From positions 1-18,823 of the forward strand of contig DAOVNV010000011.1 of the NCBI GenBank assembly GCA_030630015.1: 18,823 nucleotides of DNA. The letters are read 5' to 3'. Under the pieces are notes generated by a model. That model searched no databases. It had not been told where the DNA came from and worked only from the letters and a program-made list of their open reading frames with translations. The stretch comes from Desulfuromonadales bacterium (GTDB lineage Bacteria > Desulfobacterota > Desulfuromonadia > Desulfuromonadales > BM103). Made by a program: the position numbers and the translations under genes. Shown here one piece after another: positions 7,436-13,185 of this stretch; positions within the stretch are counted from its first letter, which is position 1, and each line of letters opens with the position of its first letter.

Positions 7436-7747
7436 ATGAAAAAAATAACAGACGGTAAAGGAAAGCCCCGGCCGAGCGCGACTTGCGGCCGCAAGTCCGC
7501 CGTTGAGCGATTGGTTATGCCCACTTTTACCTATGCGGTAGAGCAGCGTTTGCGCTTCATTGATTTTCTGCTGCACCAGTACGGGACGCTGAACCGGAGC
7601 GCCATGGTGGATTTCTTCGGCATTTCGGAGCCGTGCGCAACCCGAGATATTCAGAAGTATATCGAACTGGTCCCAGCCAATGCGGTCTATGACAAAACAG
7701 CGAAAACCTATGTACGCGGAGCGGACTTCAGGCGGGTGTGGGCATAA
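7436..7747 (+). CDS. BrxR/CapW-like winged-helix regulator lacking the WYL domain
   Basis: This 103-residue protein contains RLRFIDFLLHQYGTLNRSAM...DFFGISEPCATRDIQKYIELVPANAVYDKTAKTYV (residues 38-93). The pattern is that of the N-terminal winged helix-turn-helix of BrxR/CapW-type transcription repressors that control BREX and CBASS defence operons: R[LM]xFI(D/E)F, NRSDLxxFFGIS, YQELAPxNxxYDKxxKxYV. Those proteins continue into WYL and WCX ligand-sensing domains over roughly 280-300 residues; this one stops right after the winged helix. GGAGG at 7427-7431 fits ATG 7436. An internal ATG at residue 28 could give a shorter form. It would be expected to bind DNA as a dimer and repress transcription, but without a WYL sensor its signal input is unknown. 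Confidence 0.72.
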   Translation: MKKITDGKGKPRPSATCGRKSAVERLVMPTFTYAVEQRLRFIDFLLHQYGTLNRSAMVDFFGISEPCATRDIQKYIELVPANAVYDKTAKTYVRGADFRRVWA

Positions 7748-7781
7748 CAGCATTGATACACAGAAATCTAACGAGGTAAAA

Positions 7782-8027
7782 ATGAAACTTTTGATATTAA
7801 TCGCCCTGGCGTTTGCCTTGGCATCCTGCACACAGAAACCGCCCAAACAAAGCTACACAGAGTGTCGGAAGCCCTATGACTGTACCGATCGGCCCGGACT
7901 ACGTGGAAAAGTTTATGAGCCAGCGCCAGACTGGTCTGAAAAGCCGGATGAGCAGCAGGAATCTGTCACGGCAGAAGAAGTGCCGCTGCCGGAAGAACCG
8001 GAGCATGTGCAGGAGAGTTTACTGTGA
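7782..8027 (+). CDS. Small predicted lipoprotein, chimeric ORF
   Basis: An 81-residue protein has a lipoprotein signal peptide, MKLLILIALAFALASC, with Cys16 as the lipidation site (lipobox LASC), so it should be anchored to a membrane outside the cytoplasm. GAGGT at 7773-7777 supports the ATG. Beyond about residue 25 the DNA is not original: 7858-7892 repeats part of the dcm gene, read in a different frame, and 7885-8027 repeats the tail of the primase gene, at first out of frame and then in frame, giving EQQESVTAEEVPLPEEPE against EQQESVTADDVPLPPEPV in the primase. The gene may be a newly formed ORF, or an exclusion-type lipoprotein whose end was overwritten by rearrangement. No homologous family is recognised. 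Confidence 0.55.
   Translation: MKLLILIALAFALASCTQKPPKQSYTECRKPYDCTDRPGLRGKVYEPAPDWSEKPDEQQESVTAEEVPLPEEPEHVQESLL
7858..8027. repeat. Composite duplicated block: dcm fragment joined to primase-tail copy B
   Basis: Bases 7858-7893 copy dcm 1148-1183, and 7885-8027 correspond to the primase tail 7256-7396. The join falls on CCGATCGG (7885-7892), which is present in both donor sequences (1175-1182 and 7256-7263). This is the signature of recombination or template switching at an eight-base microhomology. Confidence 0.75.
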
Positions 8028-8074
8028 GCAATATCCAGCAATCCTACAAAACCGGAAGTGAAGCAAAGCCCTGA
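8024..8074 (+). pseudogene. Truncated copy of the start of the terminase small-subunit gene
   Basis: GTG at 8024 opens a 16-codon ORF (MSNIQQSYKTGSEAKP) whose first ten codons match those of the gene at 8787 (MSNIQQSYKTRAAA). At DNA level 8025-8053 and 8788-8816 share 28 of 29 bases. The GTG overlaps the lipoprotein stop as a working start would (GTGA), which suggests this was once the junction to the real gene before the segment 8054-8787 was placed between. Confidence 0.7.
8025..8053. repeat. 29-bp direct repeat, left copy
   Basis: Matches 8788-8816 at 28 of 29 bases. The pair brackets a 734-base segment that holds the second REP hairpin, the free primase-tail gene and the zinc-finger gene. 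Confidence 0.8.
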
Positions 8075-8450
8075 GCAAAACCGGGACTGTCCCCAGTCTC
8101 ACCGGGGGCTGTCCCAGGATTTTGCGCCCTGTACGGCACCCGGTTCAGCGGCGTCCGACTATCTGCCGCAACACGTCAAAGGAACAACACTCAACGGCCA
8201 TGGATACGTTGTCGCCTACCATCACCAGCATATTGAGTTGCTGCAGCGGAGCTACCCAGAGCATGTGGTTTTTTCACCGGCAGAAATGGCGGCATTGAAA
8301 GGGATGGGGAAAGAAGAAGCGGAGCTGATGCTGTTGGCGAAAAAAACCTATGACGGGGTGATTGAGAAAACCCTGCCGCTTGAATCGGAAGTTGTGGAAG
8401 AGCTACCGATATCGGATGAACCAGAACCTGTCCAGGGGAGTTTGTTATAG
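8058..8450 (+). CDS. Free-standing paralogue of the primase C-terminal module
   Basis: A 130-residue protein parallels primase residues 378-517: RDCPQSHRGLSQDF (REP-encoded), then YLPQHVKGTTLNGHGYVVAYHHQHIELLQRSYPEHVVFSPAEMAALKGM against LPQHAKGKTLNGHGYVVAYHHQHIELLRRTYPEHVVFSPADMAAIKGM, then an acidic tail ending DEPEPVQGSLL. The protein likeness is very high, while the DNA has many silent changes, so the copy is old and kept under selection. The module has no name I recognise; HGYVVAYHHQH suggests a compact strand-helix domain, and AAxKGMxxEEAELxLL a helical hairpin. No ATG precedes the module; GTG at 8058 is a weakly supported start without a good ribosome site, possibly reached by coupling from the 8024 ORF. 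It may modulate primase or bind the same partner. Confidence 0.65.
   Translation: MKQSPEQNRDCPQSHRGLSQDFAPCTAPGSAASDYLPQHVKGTTLNGHGYVVAYHHQHIELLQRSYPEHVVFSPAEMAALKGMGKEEAELMLLAKKTYDGVIEKTLPLESEVVEELPISDEPEPVQGSLL
8075..8125. repeat. REP-like hairpin, copy 2
   Basis: GCAAAACCGGGACTGTCCCC (8075-8094) faces GGGGGCTGTCCC...TTTTGC (8104-8125) across a loop of nine bases. It differs from copy 1 at three of 51 positions and sits at the equivalent place in the duplicated primase-tail module, just before the conserved protein part. Confidence 0.7.
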
Positions 8451-8780
8451 ATGTTTACTGTCAGTGATTATGAAAAAGCTATTGGAATTTTACGGGAAGC
8501 TTCGACACAAACAGAGCCTGATGGAAAGACATGCGTTGTTTGTGGAGATTCTGGGCATCAGGCTTGGGAGTGCCATCATAATCCGCTGGTTTTGGTTCAG
8601 CGTGCAAAAGAGGCCGAAATCAGGTGGCGTTGTTTCCATTGCAATGAAGTTTTTGATGATTACGAACAGGCAAGAAAACACTTCGGGAATAACTCTATGG
8701 CAACGCCAAAGTGTGTAATGAAAAAGTGTCTTTGCCGTGAATGCTCATGCAACCCAACAGAGTGTTCCGGGAGGGGTTAA
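8451..8780 (+). CDS. Small phage zinc-finger protein
   Basis: A 109-residue Cys/His-rich protein. CVVCGDSGHQAWECHH (about 28-43) may form one metal site, and WRCFHCNEVFDDYEQARKHFG (about 59-79) is a CxxC-x12-H-type finger that I recognise as recurrent in phage hypothetical proteins (W-x-CFHCxExFxxxxxAxxHFG). The C-terminus has a further Cys cluster, KKCLCRECSCNPTECSG. ATG at 8451 follows directly on the stop of the preceding gene, with GGGGAG at 8435-8440. It probably binds nucleic acid or protein through zinc; no role is known. The gene lies within the segment bracketed by the 29-bp direct repeats. Confidence 0.75.
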   Translation: MFTVSDYEKAIGILREASTQTEPDGKTCVVCGDSGHQAWECHHNPLVLVQRAKEAEIRWRCFHCNEVFDDYEQARKHFGNNSMATPKCVMKKCLCRECSCNPTECSGRG

Positions 8781-8786
8781 TTAGTA

Positions 8787-9353
8787 ATGAGCAACATCCA
8801 GCAATCCTACAAAACCCGCGCTGCGGCCTTTGCCAAGTTTATCCAGCCTGGTCAATACCCGGTGAAAAAAGCGCAGTTTTACATCGACTGTACCGAACTG
8901 GACATGGTGCAGCAGGACAAGACGGTGTTGCTGGTCGACCTGGTTGCTTACGTGCGGAAAAAGTTCGAGGTCGATCCGGCCAACAACCGCTCCCTGGGTG
9001 ATGAAGAGCGGGTGCGCAAGCGTGAGGTTTTGGAGGATCGCAAGCTGGAGGCTGAAGTTGCGGCGCTGGAGCGCAAGGGGCGCAAGGATGATGCCGCATG
9101 GATGGAGACCGTTGACCATGAGCGCCAGATGGCAGCTTTTGCCGGGTTGATTGAAGAGGCGCTGAACCAGCAAGCGACCTTGAAACTTTCGGAATTGATT
9201 TACCTGTGCGGTGGCGATGTCGGCAACTCAGCCAAGTTCGCCCATGCCTTGGCTGCACTGTTCGCCGCGGCCCTGACCGAAGCGGTCCGCGACAGTGAAC
9301 GCGAGCTTGAATTTGAGGAAGAAGCAACCACCGAGGATGCGGATGCAGAGTAA
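8787..9353 (+). CDS. Probable terminase small subunit (Nu1-like position)
   Basis: A 188-residue protein, strongly helical and charged in its middle (EERVRKREVLEDRKLEAEVAALERKGRKDDAAW, about 75-107), probably a coiled coil, with a Glu/Asp-rich tail (EFEEEATTEDADAE). It lies directly upstream of, and overlaps, the large terminase gene, the place of the DNA-recognition subunit in lambda-type phages. The opening MSNIQQSYKTRAAAFAKFIQPG is not a clear helix-turn-helix, but VDLVAYVRKKFEVDP and the downstream coiled coil resemble Nu1-like organisation. ATG 8787 follows GGGAGGGG (8770-8777). The first ten codons are duplicated at 8024. The role is inferred mainly from gene order. Confidence 0.65.
   Translation: MSNIQQSYKTRAAAFAKFIQPGQYPVKKAQFYIDCTELDMVQQDKTVLLVDLVAYVRKKFEVDPANNRSLGDEERVRKREVLEDRKLEAEVAALERKGRKDDAAWMETVDHERQMAAFAGLIEEALNQQATLKLSELIYLCGGDVGNSAKFAHALAALFAAALTEAVRDSERELEFEEEATTEDADAE
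8788..8816. repeat. 29-bp direct repeat, right copy
   Basis: Lies at the true start of the terminase small-subunit gene and matches 8025-8053 at 28 of 29 bases. Confidence 0.8.
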
Positions 9354-11340
9354 CACCGCCGAACAGATCGCGCTGGTTGATGCGCCTAAACTTCCGCTAC
9401 GCCCCTGGATGCCGGAGCGCTGGAGGAGAGCTGTGGCCGGGCAGCGGGTAACGCTGCGGATTGTCGAGCCGGTGAAGCGGCGTTGTAAAAAGCCGAAGCC
9501 GATGACGCCCAGCGAGCTGTCGGTGAAGTTCCGGAGGATGCCTTCTGCAGAGGGGCATCCAGGAGCTTACCGTTTTGAATTTGCCAAGCATGCCCGAAAG
9601 GTCATGGATACCTGGGCCAAGCCTTGGGTGCGTGAAATCTGGTTCTGCGGGGTTGACCAGGCATCGAAAACCAACTGCATGCTGTCCTGCATTTTCTGGC
9701 GCGCTGATCAGGCCCCTGGGAATATCTTTTACCAGATGCCATCTGCCGAGGCCTCCGACAAGATCATGGGGCAGAAGCTGAATCCCATGTTGCGGGAGTC
9801 TCCGCGCGTGGCTGTGCATGTCAGCCCCCGGGCCGATGACACCTCGCTGAAAATGACCTCGCTGACCAACGGCATGACCATTCTGCCGGCACACGCCGGA
9901 TCGTTGACCAGTACCGCGACCTTTGCGGCCCTTGATACGTTCAGCGACGAAATTGACAAAATGGAGATGGTCGGCAAAGAGGCATCTCCGATTGTGCGGA
10001 TCCGAAAAAGAAACCGGACCAAGAGGTTCGGTAAAAACTTCTTTGCCAGTACCCCGGGCGGAAAATACATCTACAAAGGCACCATGGCCTGTGTCCAGGT
10101 GTGGGAAGGCACCGCCCGCTGTCCGTTCTGTGGCGAGCTGATGGGAATGACCGAAGAGCAGGTGATTATCCCGGATGGAATCACCGCCGACGATATCAAG
10201 GCTGATGAGTCCTGTATCGAGTACGCCTGCGACAAGTGCGGCGAACTGCTCAGCGAAACCGACCGCAACACTGCATACAACAACATCGTCAGTGATAACG
10301 ACGCCTGGCGCTGCATCAAGGGTGCTGATATTGCCGAGCCGGTTGACGTCGGTTTTATCCTCTCTGCCTTCCCGATCCCAGACGTAAAGCTGTCCGACAT
10401 TGCCCAGACCAAGCTCAAGGCCGAGGCAGGTGATCTATCATCCAAGCGGGACATGGCGCACGGTATCAAGGCGATCGACTATGAAGATGATCTGTCCGAC
10501 CGGAAAGAGGATGCCATTCTTGCCCTCTGCGATAGTCGAACCGCCGGGCTGGTTCATCCTGACAGCGATGCCGTGACCATCCATATCGATACGCAGGATA
10601 AAGGTTTCTGGTACACGATTCGCGGTTGGCAGTACGGCCCGGCTATGACCAGCTGGCTGGTGAAAGCCGGCTATGTTCCGTCTGACCGGTTTGATGATTT
10701 CAGCGCCCTGGATAAGTTGCTTTTTGAAGACAAGTATTTTGACCAGTCAGGGATTGAATACCAGATCGGCTACGGCATTATCGACAGCGGCGGGCACCGG
10801 ACCGGCGAGGTGTACGACTGGTGCAAGCGGACCGGCATCTTTGCCAGCAAGGGGGCCAAGGGCCGCAAGGCCCAGCCGGTAACGGTGAGCAATCAGGAAT
10901 TTTTCCCGCACAATAACCGGCCGATCCCCGGCGGGCTGAAGCTCTACAATCTGGATACCCATTTTCACAAGGACCTGCTGGTCGGCAAGTTGGCGATCGA
11001 TATCACTGATCCCGGCGCCTGGGTGCTGCATTCCGGTTATAGCGAGATTCAGCGGCAGCTGATGGAAAAAAGCCCGGACGTGCCGTTGAAGAACGGCCTT
11101 GACGCCTACGCCAAGCACTTCACGGTGGAATATCGCGACGAAAAAGGGTTGTGGCAGTGCCCGAAGAATAAACGCAACGACCTGTTTGACTGTGAACAGA
11201 TGGCCATCGCCCTGGCGCGTTACCTCGGTTTTCACCAGATGGTCAGTGAAAAACAGCAGGACCGGAAGCAGCAACAAACCAATCAACCGCAATCGACCGG
11301 CAGCAGCAGGCCTGGCTGGTTCAATAACAGAGGGAGATGA
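9343..11340 (+). CDS. Terminase large subunit, GpA family
   Basis: This 665-residue protein is the packaging motor ATPase and DNA-cutting nuclease that fills proheads. It matches lambda GpA-type terminases over most of its length. Visible landmarks (numbered from ATG 9343): a Walker A region GVDQASKT (103-110) that lacks the usual Gly before Lys-Thr, Walker B DTFSDEID (198-205), FFASTPGG (233-240), and an internal zinc ribbon CPFCG...CDKCG (Cys260, 263, 296, 299). The nuclease has acidic residues in HIDTQD (Asp416) and GIIDSGGH (Asp481), and DLFDCEQMAIALARYLGF ends the fold. ATG at 9343 has GAGG six bases upstream and overlaps the small-subunit gene by 11 bases; a GTG at 9295 would be a longer start. 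The tail after 640 is Gln/Asn/Ser-rich and likely flexible, as where GpA contacts the portal. Confidence 0.93.
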   Translation: MQSNTAEQIALVDAPKLPLRPWMPERWRRAVAGQRVTLRIVEPVKRRCKKPKPMTPSELSVKFRRMPSAEGHPGAYRFEFAKHARKVMDTWAKPWVREIWFCGVDQASKTNCMLSCIFWRADQAPGNIFYQMPSAEASDKIMGQKLNPMLRESPRVAVHVSPRADDTSLKMTSLTNGMTILPAHAGSLTSTATFAALDTFSDEIDKMEMVGKEASPIVRIRKRNRTKRFGKNFFASTPGGKYIYKGTMACVQVWEGTARCPFCGELMGMTEEQVIIPDGITADDIKADESCIEYACDKCGELLSETDRNTAYNNIVSDNDAWRCIKGADIAEPVDVGFILSAFPIPDVKLSDIAQTKLKAEAGDLSSKRDMAHGIKAIDYEDDLSDRKEDAILALCDSRTAGLVHPDSDAVTIHIDTQDKGFWYTIRGWQYGPAMTSWLVKAGYVPSDRFDDFSALDKLLFEDKYFDQSGIEYQIGYGIIDSGGHRTGEVYDWCKRTGIFASKGAKGRKAQPVTVSNQEFFPHNNRPIPGGLKLYNLDTHFHKDLLVGKLAIDITDPGAWVLHSGYSEIQRQLMEKSPDVPLKNGLDAYAKHFTVEYRDEKGLWQCPKNKRNDLFDCEQMAIALARYLGFHQMVSEKQQDRKQQQTNQPQSTGSSRPGWFNNRGR

Positions 11341-11341
11341 A

Positions 11342-11569
11342 ATGAAAGACGATGTCACGTCGAAGGTTTTCAAGCGGCAGGACATGCTGACCGTCAGCCA
11401 GCTCGCCAAGCGGATCGGCTGCAGCCGTCGCCATGCTTACTATCTAGTCGAAAGGGGAGAGGAGCACGGCGGAGTGCGCGCGTTCCGGTTCGGAGTGGCC
11501 CGGTGTTTGCGGATCCCGGCCAGCGAGGTGGAGCGGTTGAAGAGCTGCTGTACTGTGGAGGAGGTGTGA
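11342..11569 (+). CDS. Small excisionase-like helix-turn-helix protein
   Basis: A 75-residue protein with LTVSQLAKRIGCSRRHAYYLVERGEEHGGVRAFRFGVARCLRIPASEVERLKS fits the HTH_17/excisionase fold: a short winged helix-turn-helix followed by a strand and a Pro-x-SEVERL helix. ATG 11342 lies just after the terminase stop with GGGAG upstream. Such proteins bind DNA as regulators or recombination directionality factors; between terminase and the head genes a packaging or regulatory role is as likely as excision. No integrase is present in the window. Confidence 0.8.
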   Translation: MKDDVTSKVFKRQDMLTVSQLAKRIGCSRRHAYYLVERGEEHGGVRAFRFGVARCLRIPASEVERLKSCCTVEEV

Positions 11570-11579
11570 GGGTAGCGAC

Positions 11580-11765
11580 ATGCAAGATTCGTTTTGGGAA
11601 GAGTCGGGAAGATCGAGGCGTTCAATGGCTCATGTTGCTGATGCTGGTCCGAATGCCAGGCGCTTTGAATGCAGGTGCGGGTGGAATTCAGGTTGGATTT
11701 TCGACCCTATGACAGTCAGTGAGGTCAAGCGCGGGATTCCGTGCCCTATATGCAACGCTAAATAA
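11580..11765 (+). CDS. Small zinc-ribbon protein
   Basis: A 61-residue protein whose C-terminal half, RFECRCGWNSGWIFDPMTVSEVKRGIPCPICNAK, has CxCG and CPxC pairs about 22 residues apart and should bind one zinc. The N-terminal part is Ser/Arg-rich and probably flexible. GAGGG lies about seven bases before ATG 11580. Small zinc ribbons of this type are common in phage genomes without known function. It is the last gene before the AT-rich insert. Confidence 0.65.
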   Translation: MQDSFWEESGRSRRSMAHVADAGPNARRFECRCGWNSGWIFDPMTVSEVKRGIPCPICNAK

Positions 11766-11785
11766 AAAAGCCCGGCTCTGGGATC
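11766..11785 (+). other. Possible half of a bidirectional terminator
   Basis: AAAAAAGCCCGGCTCTGGG directly after the stop codon looks like the left arm of a bidirectional terminator, where GCCGGGC plus T-run would follow. Only CCC/GGG can pair here and no T-run follows. It may be a terminator broken when the downstream cassette arrived, or a coincidence. Confidence 0.25.
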
Positions 11786-11824
11786 AAATGCCAACAGTGC
11801 AATCTGCGTAAATATTTTGAAATA

Positions 11825-11853
11825 TTGTATAAATCACATATGTTTGTTATAGA
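11825..11853 (+). promoter_or_regulatory. Candidate sigma70-type promoter for the methyltransferase-ParB-HEPN cassette
   Basis: TTGTAT (11825-11830) and TATAGA (11848-11853) are separated by 17 bases in an AT-rich leader of about 190 bases, the only sizeable gap ahead of the three coupled genes. A run of eight G (11872-11879) lies about 18 bases downstream of the -10 box. Match quality is moderate. Confidence 0.45.
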
Positions 11854-11958
11854 TAGTCAACAATTAAATCAGGGGGGGGTACTGGACTAACGGCAAACGT
11901 TCGTGTGAATGCAGAAGAGCATCATCCGAGCGTTTTTTTTGGTCTGGAGTGTAATGAA

Positions 11959-13185
11959 ATGATTATGCAAATCAGCTACATGGGGACCAAGAGACAAATC
12001 GCTCCTTTGGTTTCAGATGCCATTTCCACATGCCAGGACGGCCCATTGCTGGACTTGTTTTCGGGGATGTGCGCTGTCGGGTCAGAGGTCGGTACCTGCC
12101 GGCAGGTTTGGAGCAATGACGCACAGCTTTTCGCGGCCAATGTGGCAAGAGCTTTTTTTACTTCATTGGATTTACCGTTGGGCGCAGAAGCTCTCTGTGA
12201 TCAGCTACGCCAATATTTCCTAGAGAACCAATCAACTCTAACTGCCGCCTACCACTCTTTGTTGACTGAAGAGAAAGAAGCAATTAGCGCTGAATCACTG
12301 GAAAGTCTTCTTGCTGTCACTGAAAAGTTACTTGCTCATAAGGCATTTTCTGGGAAGAGCGATAGCGCAACCTCTTTTCCCTACTGTTTGTTCTCGGAAA
12401 TCTATGCCGGTGGCTATTTCAGCCTTGAACAGACCATAGAAATAGACAGTATTCGATATGCTGCAGACCAAGCACGTGAAAGAGGGGGAATCTCCTCCGA
12501 GCAACATCGGTGGATACTTTTAGGTTTGGCACAAACGCTGTCGAAAGTTTCCAATACCACTGGACATTTTGCTCAATATCTTAAGCTGAAGAAACAGAAC
12601 CTCAAGCGTTGTCTCAAGCAGAAAAGCAGAGGCGTCTGGGGCGAGTGGTTGGGAAACTGTGATTTTATGACGCCGGTGGGTGGAAATGCTTGGCGAAAAG
12701 GGAACAAGGCCTTTAATGGTTGCTCACTGAACCTTCTCGATCAGCTGCAGGGCGACCGGAACGTACCCGCAATAATTTATGCCGATCCCCCTTATACTGC
12801 AGACCAGTACTCGCGGTATTATCATATTTACGAGACTCTGTTTTTATATGATTACCCTGAAGTAACTGGCATCGGCCAATATCGACCCGGCCGTTTTACA
12901 TCCAGCTTTTCTCTTAAAACGGAAGTGATTCAGTCAATGAGCCAGCTTATCGCTGGTTGTTCTAACCTCAAAGCAGACCTGGTTTTGAGCTATCCCGGCA
13001 ATGGCCTGTTGCCAAATGCAAGAGAGCAATTGCCTAAAATGTTGAAAGAGCATTACTCCTCGGTAGAAATTGCCTATGACATCAGCCACAAGCATTCATC
13101 CATGGGAGGCTCTAAAGGTCAGCAGAAGCACGATGTACAAGAATTGATCTTTGTCGCAAGGAAGAGGTGTTCACATGCCAGTTGA
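11959..13185 (+). CDS. N6-adenine DNA methyltransferase (D12-like)
   Basis: This 408-residue protein (from ATG 11959) should methylate adenine N6 using S-adenosylmethionine. The opening MIMQISYMGTKRQIAPL is the typical start of this family. The SAM-binding motif is DLFSGMCAVG (32-41), the catalytic motif IV is DPPY (276-279), and ADPPYTADQYSRYYHIYETLFLYDYPEV...GRFTSSFS follows, as in adenine methylases of restriction-type systems. A helical region between about 75 and 230 separates the motifs and probably carries target recognition. GGAG at 11946-11949 supports ATG 11959; an in-frame GTG at 11905 would add 18 unconserved residues. It overlaps the ParB-like gene by 11 bases. DNA here is more AT-rich than the phage genes around it. 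No cognate restriction endonuclease is recognisable. Confidence 0.85.
   Translation: MIMQISYMGTKRQIAPLVSDAISTCQDGPLLDLFSGMCAVGSEVGTCRQVWSNDAQLFAANVARAFFTSLDLPLGAEALCDQLRQYFLENQSTLTAAYHSLLTEEKEAISAESLESLLAVTEKLLAHKAFSGKSDSATSFPYCLFSEIYAGGYFSLEQTIEIDSIRYAADQARERGGISSEQHRWILLGLAQTLSKVSNTTGHFAQYLKLKKQNLKRCLKQKSRGVWGEWLGNCDFMTPVGGNAWRKGNKAFNGCSLNLLDQLQGDRNVPAIIYADPPYTADQYSRYYHIYETLFLYDYPEVTGIGQYRPGRFTSSFSLKTEVIQSMSQLIAGCSNLKADLVLSYPGNGLLPNAREQLPKMLKEHYSSVEIAYDISHKHSSMGGSKGQQKHDVQELIFVARKRCSHAS

Noticed and set aside
6746..7846. Long minus-strand open frame of 366 codons
   Set aside because: It is antisense to the primase tail, the winged-helix gene and the lipoprotein start, all of which have supported + strand starts and motifs. 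No family is seen in the minus-strand product.
6967..8125. REP pair read as a CRISPR array
   Set aside because: There are only two copies, 1.1 kb apart, each an internal inverted repeat inside coding sequence, with no spacer ladder and no cas genes.
9295..9342. GTG start for the large terminase
   Set aside because: It would overlap the small-subunit gene by 59 bases with no clear ribosome site. ATG 9343 has GAGG at good spacing.
11905..11958. Upstream GTG start for the adenine methyltransferase
   Set aside because: The 18 added residues are not typical of the family, whose conserved start is the MQISYMGTKRQ region. ATG 11959 has a ribosome site.
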